Below the pieces are notes generated by a model. The model was not told the DNA's origin, searched no databases, and worked only from the letters and a program-made list of their open reading frames with translations. From Akanthomyces muscarius (lineage: Eukaryota; Ascomycota; Sordariomycetes; Hypocreales; Cordycipitaceae), in contig NC_079241.1 of NCBI RefSeq assembly GCF_028009165.1, positions 620,001-684,000 of the forward strand: a DNA stretch of 64,000 nt, written 5' to 3'. Positions 21,375-31,789 of this stretch are shown here, in pieces; position 1 is the stretch's first letter; the number at the start of each line of letters is the position of its first letter. The position numbers and the translations under genes were made by a program.

Positions 21375-22756
21375 CTAGTGGACTTGGGTGCGCAAAACAA
21401 AGAAGCCTTCGGGCATGGGGACGAGATGCCAGGCCTTGCTTCCCGCGGCCCCAAAGGCCTGTTTCCACTCCAACTGGAGCTCCTCGGGCACGGCCCAGCC
21501 CAGCTCGTCGTCGCGCAGCCTCATGCGCACGAGGTGGCGCTTCTCGCTGGCCTGCGCTCCATCCACAAATCCTTCGCGGCGGTGAAGAACCGAAAAGTTG
21601 TTGATAAAGTGAATATCGCCCGCCATGGTCTTCATCTCGAGCTGCGTGGCCTTAGCGATGGCCTCAATCGCATCAAGCGCCTCGACTTGAATGGCCGTCA
21701 GCTTAGGCAAGGAGGCAGGACGGGGATGGCTTGCGCTTCCCATCAAAGCAGTTCGGCCAAAGTTGATAAGCATCTTGCCGTCGTGGTGTGCCAGCACCGG
21801 TCGGCAGTGGAACTTGGGTCTGTTGAGGGGGGGGAGCACTCTGTTAGCAATGGGACGCTTCTTTTCATTCTGGTAGAATTTTGACCTACAAAGCGAAAGG
21901 CCAGTCCGATCGAGCAAGAACACGGATTAAATCCGGGCGAGTCGCAGCGAGGACGTTGTAGATCGTGTGGGCAGAAGCGATGATACATTTGCCGCCAGAG
22001 GCTGCTGTGCTTCGAGTAAGCCAGCTGATTACATCGCCCGACTCTTCATTATGGAAAGTCTATATCTGTCTGTCAGCACATTCTTGGCCATTTTATGGTA
22101 GAGTCCAGCTTACAATGGGTGCTGTGGAGTGACGGTGATGGTCGGCCGTGTTGGGTGAGGAGTTGTCGGCGACAATGTGCACTTGTCGGTGTTAGTACTC
22201 GATGCTTGCGGCAGCAGGTCGCTACACTTACCCATCATATTTCCCTTTTTATCTTGGCGACCAAATTTGTTCCCAATGTAGCACTGGATACCAAGGTAAA
22301 TGATAGTTGAATCATCCACGGAGTATGCATTGACGTCGAGTCCCCGAAGAAGAGCGAATCCTCGCCCGTTGTACACTTCGTGGCGCATTGCATTCAGCTT
22401 CTTGGAAAGCTGGGGCAGAGGGAAGTTGGTCCTGTCAACCAAATCACCGTCCAGGCCAAGAGCTATGATTCTTTTGTTAGTGTCATTGCTCCTTTCATGA
22501 AGGGTAAGTAGGACTTACACTTGAAATGCTCTAGCGCACTGTTGAGCTCGGCCAGGTCTTCAGGATCCAGCACCACGGCATAAGAAGCAATATCTGAGTA
22601 CCGCTTGCCCACCCAGCTCATAGGAGAGTCCAGAACGTTTGGAAAGCCTGAAGGCAAGTTTGCAGGCTGTCCAGCGACAGCTGGGGTGTTGCACTGCGTC
22701 TGTTGCTGGTAGGACTGGCTGATCGCCACGGCCTGGCCGATCTCAAGGGGAGCCAT
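21375..22756 (-). CDS. TauD/TfdA-type Fe(II)/2-oxoglutarate dioxygenase-like protein
   Basis: Predicted 383 aa from five exons: 22756-22519, 22462-22232, 22181-22114, 22059-21890 and 21819-21375. Junction phases all agree. The N-terminal arm is followed by RGFALLRGLDV, the GRQDKKGN loop region, and the double-stranded beta-helix core. The proximal metal motif reads F-H-N-E (His182, Glu184), where most relatives have H-x-D. The distal histidine is His315 in the NNFSVLHRR segment, and Arg334 in KRHLVRMRLR is placed to bind 2-oxoglutarate. TauD relatives oxidise sulfonates such as taurine or other small acids, and fungi carry many paralogues, so the substrate is unknown. It lies head to tail with the phytase, but nothing suggests a shared pathway. 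Confidence 0.85.
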
Positions 22757-24103
22757 TGCTTTCCGTACGGCAAAGGTAAAACAAGAAAATTGTAGAACTG
22801 TAAGGAGATAGTATAAGTAGTTATTGGGGATGATAAGAAGCCAGATGGTACAGAAAAACGCTTCTACAGCGGCGTTGTCGGACGGCTTTATACTCCTCGA
22901 CGGTCCACGATTCGCTTGAGCGACTCTAGACTTGACATTTTTGCACGGCTACTATCCCTTCGTTATCTCCTCTGACCACCTCCGTCTCCCAAATTCTATG
23001 TCAAGCGTAAACCCTGCCATACCCCTTCTCGGTGTGCGGAACGCGAAACGGCACCCATGATGAAGCCGGCTGGAGAGGAACACGGGCCCGGTAGACCCTC
23101 TTTCAGACCCCAAGCAAGAAAGTCCAAGCTTTACTGCGAATCTCCTTCTCCGGATCCAAGCAAAACGTAGTGGATGCACAGTGCGGGCAAATTAGTCTCG
23201 ACTTGTCCGCCGGGGACAATGGGTACGACGGGCAATGGCTTCGCGGGCCCGGGTATTGGGCCGCGGCCAAGCATATGCAGACCCAACGGGCACTTGTTTT
23301 TTTGAGTCTCGACTGCTTGCACACTGTGCTCGCTTCTACTTCCATAACGGCTCGATAACGGAAGTGATGTGCTCGGGACTTGCGGGCGAAGGGGCGAAAT
23401 GAATGGGCAGCCCTCTGTCTTGTGGCCGGCTGAGGACGCAGCCATTCCTGCAATGAGCCGCAAAGTGCGACGCATTACAGATGGGTCAATTCGTCTCATA
23501 CCAGCCAATGATCTTTGAATATTCCTGTCATGCTTCTAGAACAAGTATTCTTCCAGCCGTGAGGACAATAGAGGCCTTGAAGCTCGATACCCGGCTCCGT
23601 GCAGCTTGTACGACCCGTTCGTGACCCGTTCGTCGGAGGTATGTATTGTTACACGGGGCCGCACACGTGGCGAGGGTTTCTTATTGTTTCGCCCTTCCAT
23701 TCGGGTGTTCAGCCTCCATACATAATACACAGGTTTGTCCAGCCTGTGGAGGTGTGGGTTGTCCAAGCGGGAAGTCTATTTCCAGAAGCTTTTTGTATCC
23801 CTTGAAATGAGGCGGGAAGTCCGGGTGCACGGGTGAGGTGTCACGAGCGACTTTGGAAAAGACGCGGACGGTGCCCTCATTTCCTCGTCACACCGGTTCC
23901 AGTTATTCGGATCTCTGGCTAGACTGGCTAATCTTAGAGCGGTACCGGCAGAGTACTATCACAATACGATAGTGCTTGGCGCCGGATCGATAGCAGTTGA
24001 GAGAAAGGGTGCAAATGTCGGTGTAAATAATCGTCAATAATGAAATTACCCATCTCCTCCTTATAGTATACTTTTTTTTAGTTCTGATATAGTTTTAAAT
24101 CCA
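22757..24103. other. Intergenic, no supported gene
   Basis: 1.35 kb holding the dioxygenase upstream region and the 3' flank of the Zn2Cys6 gene. Open frames near 23100-23510 on the minus strand look like noncoding GC-rich sequence. A small AT-rich patch lies at about 24030-24100. Confidence 0.45.
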
Positions 24104-26777
24104 TTAAACAACCATGGACCTTGGATACCAACTTTGCTCAAACATCTGTGAAATGTAGTATTCAGGGTGATCATATTCCTCCGAATCCCGCAATTTCTTC
24201 CATTCCACCTCTTCGCAGTGGTCAGGTTGCAGTTTACGGACATTTCCAGAATGTCTTACCTCGGAATTTTACATATGCTGCCGTGGCACGAACAAGCCCG
24301 AGCTCATGCTCGGTCAATTCTGCCAAGCTTCTCAATTCTGACTCGTTGCACTCGTCAGAAAATGGATATAGACCCTTGTTGCAGTAGTGGAAGTATCCAA
24401 GAACAATATTTGCTCCTAGGAAAAAGTTAGACTTCCACTTTAGTATAGCCTCATTGGAGCACTCACCAACATGGTACTCCTGGACCTTGTCTTCGCGGGC
24501 GAAGCGTCGCTAGCATCGCCGTCAGCCAATGTCGAAAGAAGGAGCCCCCTTGAAATGTTTTTGTAGGGATACGGCCATCACTTACACCAATACCATGCTT
24601 CTTTGCATAGCCTACATCATGAGCGATGATCATGGATGCATTGTGCAACAGTATAAAATCCACAAAGTACGTGACCAGCCAGGTGTTGTGCTTGTTCTTC
24701 AGGACAATCGTTTGCAGCTGGTCTAGGACTGTCTTTCGTAGCCTTGCCTGAATTTCGTGAATCATCATCAGATTGAGCTGCGCGCCCATGACTGGCGGCA
24801 ATGGAACCTTGCCCGGGGTAGGGCTGGTCTCATCCAGTATATCTTTCGGCATACCCAGAGTGTCGTCGCCCACAATGAAGCACGAGATTGTGTTCAACCT
24901 CGTCGATGTCCACAGTCTGAATGTAGACTGCAGAATGTTGGATACCTCCTGCGGAATATCGCTTTTTTGAGCGAGACGATGGGCTTCGAAATATGTCCTC
25001 GTCATCATCTTGACCGATGACCCTTTTATTGACCCCGTGATATTTTTCAAGGTATCATTTATGCAGGCATCGATGTGTCTGGCGAAAGCCTTTCTGGCCT
25101 TGTGCGTGTCGACGAGGGCAAATGGGGGTATGCTGGCGGACTTCTTGACACCCTTGTAGTCCCACGTCCTCACCAATTTGTCACCCTCCGCGGGGACAAA
25201 TCGACGAACTTGCAATTCCACAGAACTGTCAGAGTAGCCCTCCGAGACATGGATGGTCCTGATTTCGGGGGATGCCCATGTATCAATTGGATCAGACAAC
25301 TCATTCGACCACCGCCTGGTCCACTCGAACCCAGGCACCTCCCCGGATTTGTACAACGCTATATCAGCAATCTTGTAGCGTAAGCAGGGAAGTTGGCCTT
25401 TCTTTATAATCGTAACTTTTGTGCAAGTGAGACAAATGCCATCGGGATCTTCAGGGTTTTTGTCGCACTAGAATAGAGTCAAAATTGCGGGCCATTTACG
25501 ATTCAAGGCAAAGCGAAGATAGACTTACACGTATTCTTTGCATTCTGCATCGTATGCAGCATCCAATCTTCCTTGTGTGTGCCGTTTCTTGGCGAAGGCC
25601 TGGGTCTCTAAAGGGGCCACGCTTTCCCGGCCGCGGTCCGCTCCACTGCGTATGCGCAATTTCTGGCTGGGGTTGTGCTCGGTGTAGAACAGTGTATACC
25701 GAAATCGGAATTCGGTCGGTTTCAGAACCTGAACTGAGCGAACAAGGGTTTTGTGGTGAGTTGGAAGGGTTCGTGGTGGGTTCGGGCCCAAACAGCTGTT
25801 GTCCGTCGAATCCATGCGGCCTTACGACATTCTGATTGGAATATCTGCCGGCATCAGCTTCCCACGCATGATACGTGGGAAACGGACGGACATCAGTTGA
25901 AAGCGCCAAAGAAGTCTTTTCAGCTGCATACTGCTGATTTGGGTCATAATTACGCTGGTCGTCAGTCAGGCGTTCATATCCTAGTCATATGTTAGAGCAG
26001 GCACAATGGCAGGATCACTGCAGCACGCTCTCGGTTCTTTCCGATAGAAACGTACCATCAGGCTCTTGAGGACCTGCTGTACTGCAAGGGCATACTAGCC
26101 TCCCGAGCTCAGCCGCCCACCCCCTTGATAGAGGGTGTGTATGGGGCTCCATAGGTAAGCTTTCCAGGGCCAATTGTTGAAAATAACAAGTGTTCTGTCC
26201 GAAAGCGGGACAGATCAATGGGTATCCTGGGGGCGCTAGCTGAAGTATCTCCCGGGTGTAGGATGCTATCTGTGTAGGGGATGCACCCGGGGGGGTCGAT
26301 GGATCAAGCTTCCTTCGTTTTGAAGCAGGTTCAATTTCCTCTATGGGATCAGGAGGAAAAGCAGCGTACCAGTCCGGGTGATTGGACCCCAAGCAGGCTG
26401 GACTATCATCCACTGCACCGGGGGGGGTCACCTGTTGGACCTGTGCGAAGTCGTTCGCCTCCCGGTCGGTACCGGGATAGAAGAAGCGTGAAGCTGGCGG
26501 GTCCTAGACGCACATCAACATGGGACAACGCGAGGGGACATACGCAAGCCCGGGTAATGGTGTAGAGAAGGGCAGGGTAAGATGTAATGGGAACGGGGAT
26601 ATATGAAGAGATGAGATGATGGTACGACAGTAGGGGGGCATGACGGGAAGGGGCCGCACAGCAAGCTTTATACACAACAGAGCACTTCTTACCATTGTGG
26701 TTGTATGAGACTTGGTGGGTTGGACAAGAATGTGCAACGTCTATAGTAAAAGCATGGGTGTACGAAATGGGGAGCAT
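24104..26777 (-). CDS. Zn2Cys6-type fungal regulator-like protein, seven exons
   Basis: Predicted 720 aa from exons 26777-26693, 26493-26056, 25980-25529, 25467-24586, 24509-24467, 24415-24260 and 24210-24104; all phases agree. The cysteine cluster sits in the middle: Cys316-x2-Cys319-x6-Cys326-x10-Cys337-x2-Cys340-x12-Cys353. The intron between exons 3 and 4 splits it just before Cys326. Downstream is a conserved fungal region including GFEWTRRW, FAREDKVQEYHVG, ANIVLGYFHYCNKG and a C-terminal SQMFEQSWYPR, which recurs in a fungal family of C6-domain proteins of unknown role. A KRRK basic stretch near residue 110 may be a nuclear signal. DNA binding is inferred from the cluster. The first exon (ATG at 26777) is the least certain part; its intron would be about 200 nt, longer than the others. 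Confidence 0.75.
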
Positions 26778-27360
26778 CAACAGACGCCGACCCTCGTCTC
26801 ATTGGCTGCACCCAGTCAAACCGAAAGGTCAGAGCAAGTGCTGTATCGATGAGCAGGGAAGATGCGGGTCAATCTAGGATCCGTCGTGGAGTCGCTGGTG
26901 GTTCAAGGCAGCGCGGTGAGAGAAGACTGTGGACCCGGTGAACAAAGAAGACTCTTCGTTTTCTCGATCCTGCGCCAGGATTAGAAAAGTGAGTGACACT
27001 GTGCGCACAAGCTGCGGCCCAGGCGGGGTTATACAGCTGCGGCAAAGTGCGCAAAGACCCCAGTTGGAGTAAATACCTCGGAAAACGTCCGTATAACAGC
27101 AGCGACTGGCAGAAGAAACGACTGCGAGGATTGCCTAAATAAGAGCACGACTGGAAGCAGGAGCGTTATCCCAGACAAGAAGACGGTCGTAAGATACTGC
27201 TCGCAATCAATTCGCAGGGGCCAGACTTTGCATCCGACAAGACAAGATATTGCGGGCGACAAGCAAAGTGGGAGGGGGCGCAGGCTGCAGGATGCGGGAA
27301 ACAAGACGCCAGAGAGCTTGAAGGTTGTATCGCGCGGTACAGAGAAGCCTTTTCTGAGGA

Positions 27361-27401
<41 letters not shown>

Positions 27402-28860
27402 CTCCATGCAAGAACCGGGCGCGGCAATTGTGGATGTGTAGGAGGAGGAGAGAAGGAGAGAAGGAGAAGGAGAAAAAGCGGCATCCGGTGAGAAGCACGC
27501 AGGCTGGGCCGAACGAGCACAGCGGTTTGCCAGGCTGGCAGGGCTACCCAGGTGCAGCGGAGGGCGGCCGTTTTAGAGGCGCAGAATGCCAGGGATTTGC
27601 TGGGAGGCGTGGTCAGCTGCTCCGGGCGTGATTCCGTCGTCGAATCAAAAGTGAATCAAATTTCCAGCTCCTTCCCGACAGCCCAAGATCCTGGTCGCCC
27701 TTTGTTACACACCGGGCACGGCTCTGTGTCAGTGTGGCAGACTGGCTGTGATCCTAGCATGGGTCCAGGCCCATCGCCTTTTTAACATTTAATTCTTTTT
27801 TTAAGCAATAGCAGGCCTCTGTGGAGCTGCAGGTCATCCGCTTGGCGAGATGAAATCTTGTGCCAGAGCGGGTAGCAGATTGTTTGCTACAAAAAGTAAC
27901 TAGGGTTCCGCGACGGTGCATTTCCGTCGTCAAATCTGCAACATCTCGTGTTCTCCTCGCTTACCCAGAACCGCAGCCCGAGTTTTGTGCTTTTGCGACT
28001 TTGGAAATTAAACTTCGCAAAAAGAGCGCTGCCTCTGTCTTGGCACACTCCGTGTCTCGTGTAGCCTTCGCTCGAGTCGCACAGCATCGTGTGGCGTCGA
28101 CCGGTGAGACGGTACAGCTACGGCTAGCGAATCAGCAGCAGCTCAGCCGTCTCTGGAGCTTCCAAAGTGGTTATCATTGAACACGGGACGGTTGCTGGTC
28201 GCCTGTTGTCTCGCGCGGACAATGTTTACGCACAAAGAAGGCGCACGAGGAGGGCATTCTGTCAGTCACACGCTTCCAGCTGCCAACCGGGCAAGCCACA
28301 ATACTCAAGGTAAACGAGATCTAGGTCCATTTTCTTTGTATACTTGGAGTTTCAAAATGCTTTTATTATTCTTCAACGGTGAAGAAACCGTCAGCGCAGT
28401 AGTGCTGCAAGCCTTGGTAGGCGTACACTAGTGGCACGATCGGGGCTCGAAGCTCACATGGATTTCCCCGAAGAAGGAAGTAGACGAAGGGTCATTGAAG
28501 TAATCTTCGGGGATAACTCAATAATTCTATATTGATACATATACATTTACATGATAATCAATAAACTGACGGCTGCTAGCCAAGGCACAGACAACTCCTG
28601 GTGGCTTCACCTGACCACCTTGATGCGCAATGCCTTTTCCTCTCAATGCACTATGCCTCTTTTCTTGACGCAGCATGCCGTATCACACACCTTCATCTTC
28701 GGCTATCACCCTACTCCCGAACAAGTGCCATCCCAGTACGAGACATATTGACGGCTCAGCGACACTCGCTTGTATGGGTGGCCATGTAGAACATCCTCGT
28801 AGTTCTCCAACTGAATAACATCGGCCACCCACTTCTTGGCCCCATCTCGGCGCCACTTTA
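26778..28860. other. Intergenic, upstream of the Zn2Cys6 gene
   Basis: 2.1 kb without a supported gene. It contains a (CTG)13 tract and purine-rich sequence around 27420-27490. A 163-codon minus-strand frame across the repeat (27520-27029) gives a Gln run but no recognisable domain, and I do not call it. Confidence 0.45.
27362..27400 (+). repeat. (CTG)13 trinucleotide microsatellite
   Basis: Thirteen uninterrupted CTG units (CAG on the minus strand), about 0.6 kb upstream of the Zn2Cys6 gene start. Probably noncoding, possibly in its promoter or 5' leader. Confidence 0.95.
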
Positions 28861-29402
28861 CACTAAAACAAACTACTTTTCAGTGTATATATCAAGCCTG
28901 TTTGCTACTACTATATTATATAATAATATAGACAATGTAGAACTTTACTCTATTAAGTTGATAATAGAAAAAGTTGTTTTATTTTCTCAAGAATAAGATT
29001 TTATAAAATATTTTTTAAATTGACAGAGAATAACTATTAATTATTTCCGTACTTTTATTTTATTTCTAAAGATGTTTTATATTAAATAATAATTTACTTA
29101 TTTATAATTAAAGTAGATCTAGAAAAAGTACCCAAAAAATTCTATTTTAGTATAAAATGCAATAATAGAAGTACTAGCAGTTCTTAGAGGTATAAATAGC
29201 TATATTACATATATCATAGCTATAGTTACTATAGTTTTATTAGTGTGCGTGCTATAAAGGCTTCTTATAGCTTTAAGATAATAATATATTACTATTAGTT
29301 TATTCATTTATAACTTTTCTCTTAAATCAAGACGCACTAGAATGCTTTATTATTTATTTCTTATAATAGTAGCCTCACAGCTTAAGTACTGAGTTATATC
29401 TA
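28861..29402. repeat. AT-rich block, likely RIP-decayed repeat relic
   Basis: About 540 bp that is clearly A/T-dominated (roughly three quarters by eye), with sharp borders against normal-GC flanks at 28860 and 29402. It is full of TA, TAAT and ATTA, with very few CpA or CpG, and all frames are stop-ridden. This is the pattern left by repeat-induced point mutation in ascomycetes. No terminal repeats or transposase motifs survive, so the original element cannot be named. Confidence 0.65.
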
Positions 29403-29886
29403 CGGCGGTGTCGGTCCCGTGACCTGCTTGCTCCTTCACCGCAGTCGAAGCGATAGGGTAAAAAACGCAAGCTCCGAACCGAATATTGACATCAGGATAA
29501 ACAACGCACATCAACTTGAGTACTACGGAGCAATTCGTGACATGGCTTGTCTGCCGCTCGATTCTTTGCCACGTTCACGGCCCGGGCCGCTGCAGCCGCG
29601 AACACGAGGTTCACCGCTAGGCACCCGTTACTGACGGCGGCGGACAGAAGCATCTTGCCGTTTGTGAGTGAGCAGATCTGAGAGCCATTTTCCGTGCTGT
29701 TTCACACAATACTGTTTAGCTAGCGTGGTTACGCGTTCGTATAGTGTCAGACGGGAAGAAACCCGAGCTGCTGTGAAGTCGATACTCGTTTCGGCAGCAG
29801 TCTACTTATTTACTTTGCTGCCGTGCTGTCATGTCTTTTGTTTTGTTTTGAATACTTTCCAAACCATCTCTTTCTCCATCGTCTTA
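29403..29886. promoter_or_regulatory. Upstream region of the kinase-like gene
   Basis: Normal-GC sequence between the AT-rich block and the start at 29887. The kinase-like frame stays open upstream to 29668 but contains no earlier ATG, and its T-rich content from about 29800 looks like a 5' leader. Confidence 0.4.
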
Positions 29887-31626
29887 ATGGAGCTCAATCA
29901 GGAAGTCGCTCGCCAAGTCGCGCTCCCATCGGCTGCTTTCTACAAGCAGCCGGCGTGTAAGCCCGGGCAGGCAGCCCCAGAACCGGCATCGGCGTGCTGG
30001 GAAACGTCCTCTCTCAACCCCAAGAACAGAATCGACAGCCTCGACTTTCCTGCTACTCCGTCGTGGCGTATTGACGGCTGCATCGCCTTTGGCACGCAGT
30101 TTTACGCCGTCCCGCTCTTCATGGGACCGACGCAGCCGCACCGCCTGGACATCTTCATACCCAACCACTCGAACATTTCCCCCAGCCTATGCCAAGTGCT
30201 GGACCTGAGCACCGCTTTCCACACGAGGGATACCCGGGCGACGCAGGGCCTCGGGATCACCCGGCACATTGTCCGCTGTCTGCAGCATTGGACGAGCAGC
30301 TCGAAAGAGGCCAGCCAGTACAAGCAGTTTCCATTTGGTTCGCGCATCGTTTTCCACAACCTGCCAGCCAGCCCTCACGATGCGCGCATCTCCATTGTGC
30401 CCACGTATCATCTGGAGCGGCAGATGCACTCCGTGCAGCATCTGCAGGACATGTGGAAGGACCAGCACATCCAGCTCCCTCCGACGATTGACCTCGGCGA
30501 GCTGCACCACAAGGCACAGCCTCACGATAGCGTCTCTGTTGTCGAGCACAAGGGTGAAGCGCTCGTCTTCAAAGCCATCACAAGCCACACCAAGTATCTT
30601 TACCACGAGCTGCGACACCTTCTCCGCATGCGTCCGCACCCCAGCATCATCGAGCGGCCCCGCCACCTCGTCACCAAAAAGTGCGGCTTTGGCTCCAAGA
30701 CGGCCGTCGTCGGCTTCACCCTGGCATACCACCCGCACGGCACCATCCGCAACCACATCCCGTACCTGGCGCTGCACAACAAGATCCCGCACGACCAGGA
30801 GGCGAGCTGGGCGCTGCAGATCGTGCGAGGCCTACGCCACTTCCGCCAGACGTGCGACACGTACTACTCGGACCTGCGCCTGGACAACATCCTGCTGTCC
30901 GACGCGCACGAGGCCATCATGGTCGACTTTGAGCAGCGCGGCGTCTGGTCCGGGTTCTCCGCCCCCGAGATCAACAGCATCGAGTGCATCCGCGAGCTCG
31001 CCGTCGCCGAGGACACGCCCGAGCCCCTCCGCAGCGGCTACGCGGACCTGATGGCCCAGATGCTGCCGCACTGGGAGGAGCTCGTCGATGGCGAGGAGTA
31101 CGCCTGGCCCGCGGGCAGAAAGGGCTACAACGTGGCCTGGCAGTGCCTCCACCCCGAGGAGCAGGAGTGCTGCGAAGTGTACATGCTCGGCCGCGTGCTG
31201 TGGTGCCTCTTTGAGGCGCAGAGCGCGCCGCATCGCGCCGCCGTGTGGACCTCGTACGAGACGGAGCCGACGATCGAATTTCCGTCCTACTCGCGCACGC
31301 CGCACGAGTTGCGCCGCCTCATTGACTGGTGTACCAAGGGTCATGCGCCTACTCTCGGCAGCGTCATTGTGCGCTCCGGAAACAAACTCGTCCTGCGAGA
31401 GCGAGAGGATATGGTGGAATCAACGCCAGAAGATGTTCTGGTCAAAGCCAAGATGTTCTGGACGAAGCACGTGTCCGATTCCGAGAAGTGGGTTCGAAAC
31501 CACATTGAGACTCGCAAGACGTGTCCTACAAATTGTGCATTCCCAAGCAGGCCTACTCTGGCTGCCGTCGAGGCGTCTTTGGAGAGATTCAAGAGAAGTC
31601 TTCACAGAGAGATGGACGCGCCATAG
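29887..31626 (+). CDS. Protein-kinase-like protein with atypical DFE motif
   Basis: Single-exon frame of 579 aa. The ATG at 29887 is the first in frame. The N-terminal half (1-210) is unrecognised. The kinase-like domain follows: Lys229 (LVFKA) and Glu241 (YHELRH) match the conserved Lys-Glu pair. The catalytic loop reads YYSDLRLDNILL (Asp329, Asn334), lacking the His-Arg of HRD. The metal motif reads Asp347-Phe-Glu instead of DFG, and an APE-like SAPE follows. A short C-lobe runs to about residue 500. These features match a fungal expansion of small kinase-like proteins near RIO/APH-type sequences. The key Lys, Glu and both Asp residues are kept, so activity is possible. Substrate and location are unknown. 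It is convergent with the SWIM gene, 163 bp between stops, and it sits next to the AT-rich relic. Confidence 0.75.
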   Translation: MELNQEVARQVALPSAAFYKQPACKPGQAAPEPASACWETSSLNPKNRIDSLDFPATPSWRIDGCIAFGTQFYAVPLFMGPTQPHRLDIFIPNHSNISPSLCQVLDLSTAFHTRDTRATQGLGITRHIVRCLQHWTSSSKEASQYKQFPFGSRIVFHNLPASPHDARISIVPTYHLERQMHSVQHLQDMWKDQHIQLPPTIDLGELHHKAQPHDSVSVVEHKGEALVFKAITSHTKYLYHELRHLLRMRPHPSIIERPRHLVTKKCGFGSKTAVVGFTLAYHPHGTIRNHIPYLALHNKIPHDQEASWALQIVRGLRHFRQTCDTYYSDLRLDNILLSDAHEAIMVDFEQRGVWSGFSAPEINSIECIRELAVAEDTPEPLRSGYADLMAQMLPHWEELVDGEEYAWPAGRKGYNVAWQCLHPEEQECCEVYMLGRVLWCLFEAQSAPHRAAVWTSYETEPTIEFPSYSRTPHELRRLIDWCTKGHAPTLGSVIVRSGNKLVLREREDMVESTPEDVLVKAKMFWTKHVSDSEKWVRNHIETRKTCPTNCAFPSRPTLAAVEASLERFKRSLHREMDAP

Positions 31627-31789
31627 TTAAACAACAGCAGATGGGATTTTGGTGGATGATTTAGAAGAAGAAAGATATAAGTGGATTCAAATGTAGAAAA
31701 AATATACAACGAAAATAGTAGCTCCATCTGACGAGATCCAACATGCAAAATTATGTGATCCGCCCTTTCCATGCCATCAAGTCATGCAA

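Noticed and set aside
27029..27520. Minus-strand frame with a poly-Gln run
   Set aside because: The Gln run is just the (CTG)13 repeat read in one frame; no domain or splice structure supports a gene.
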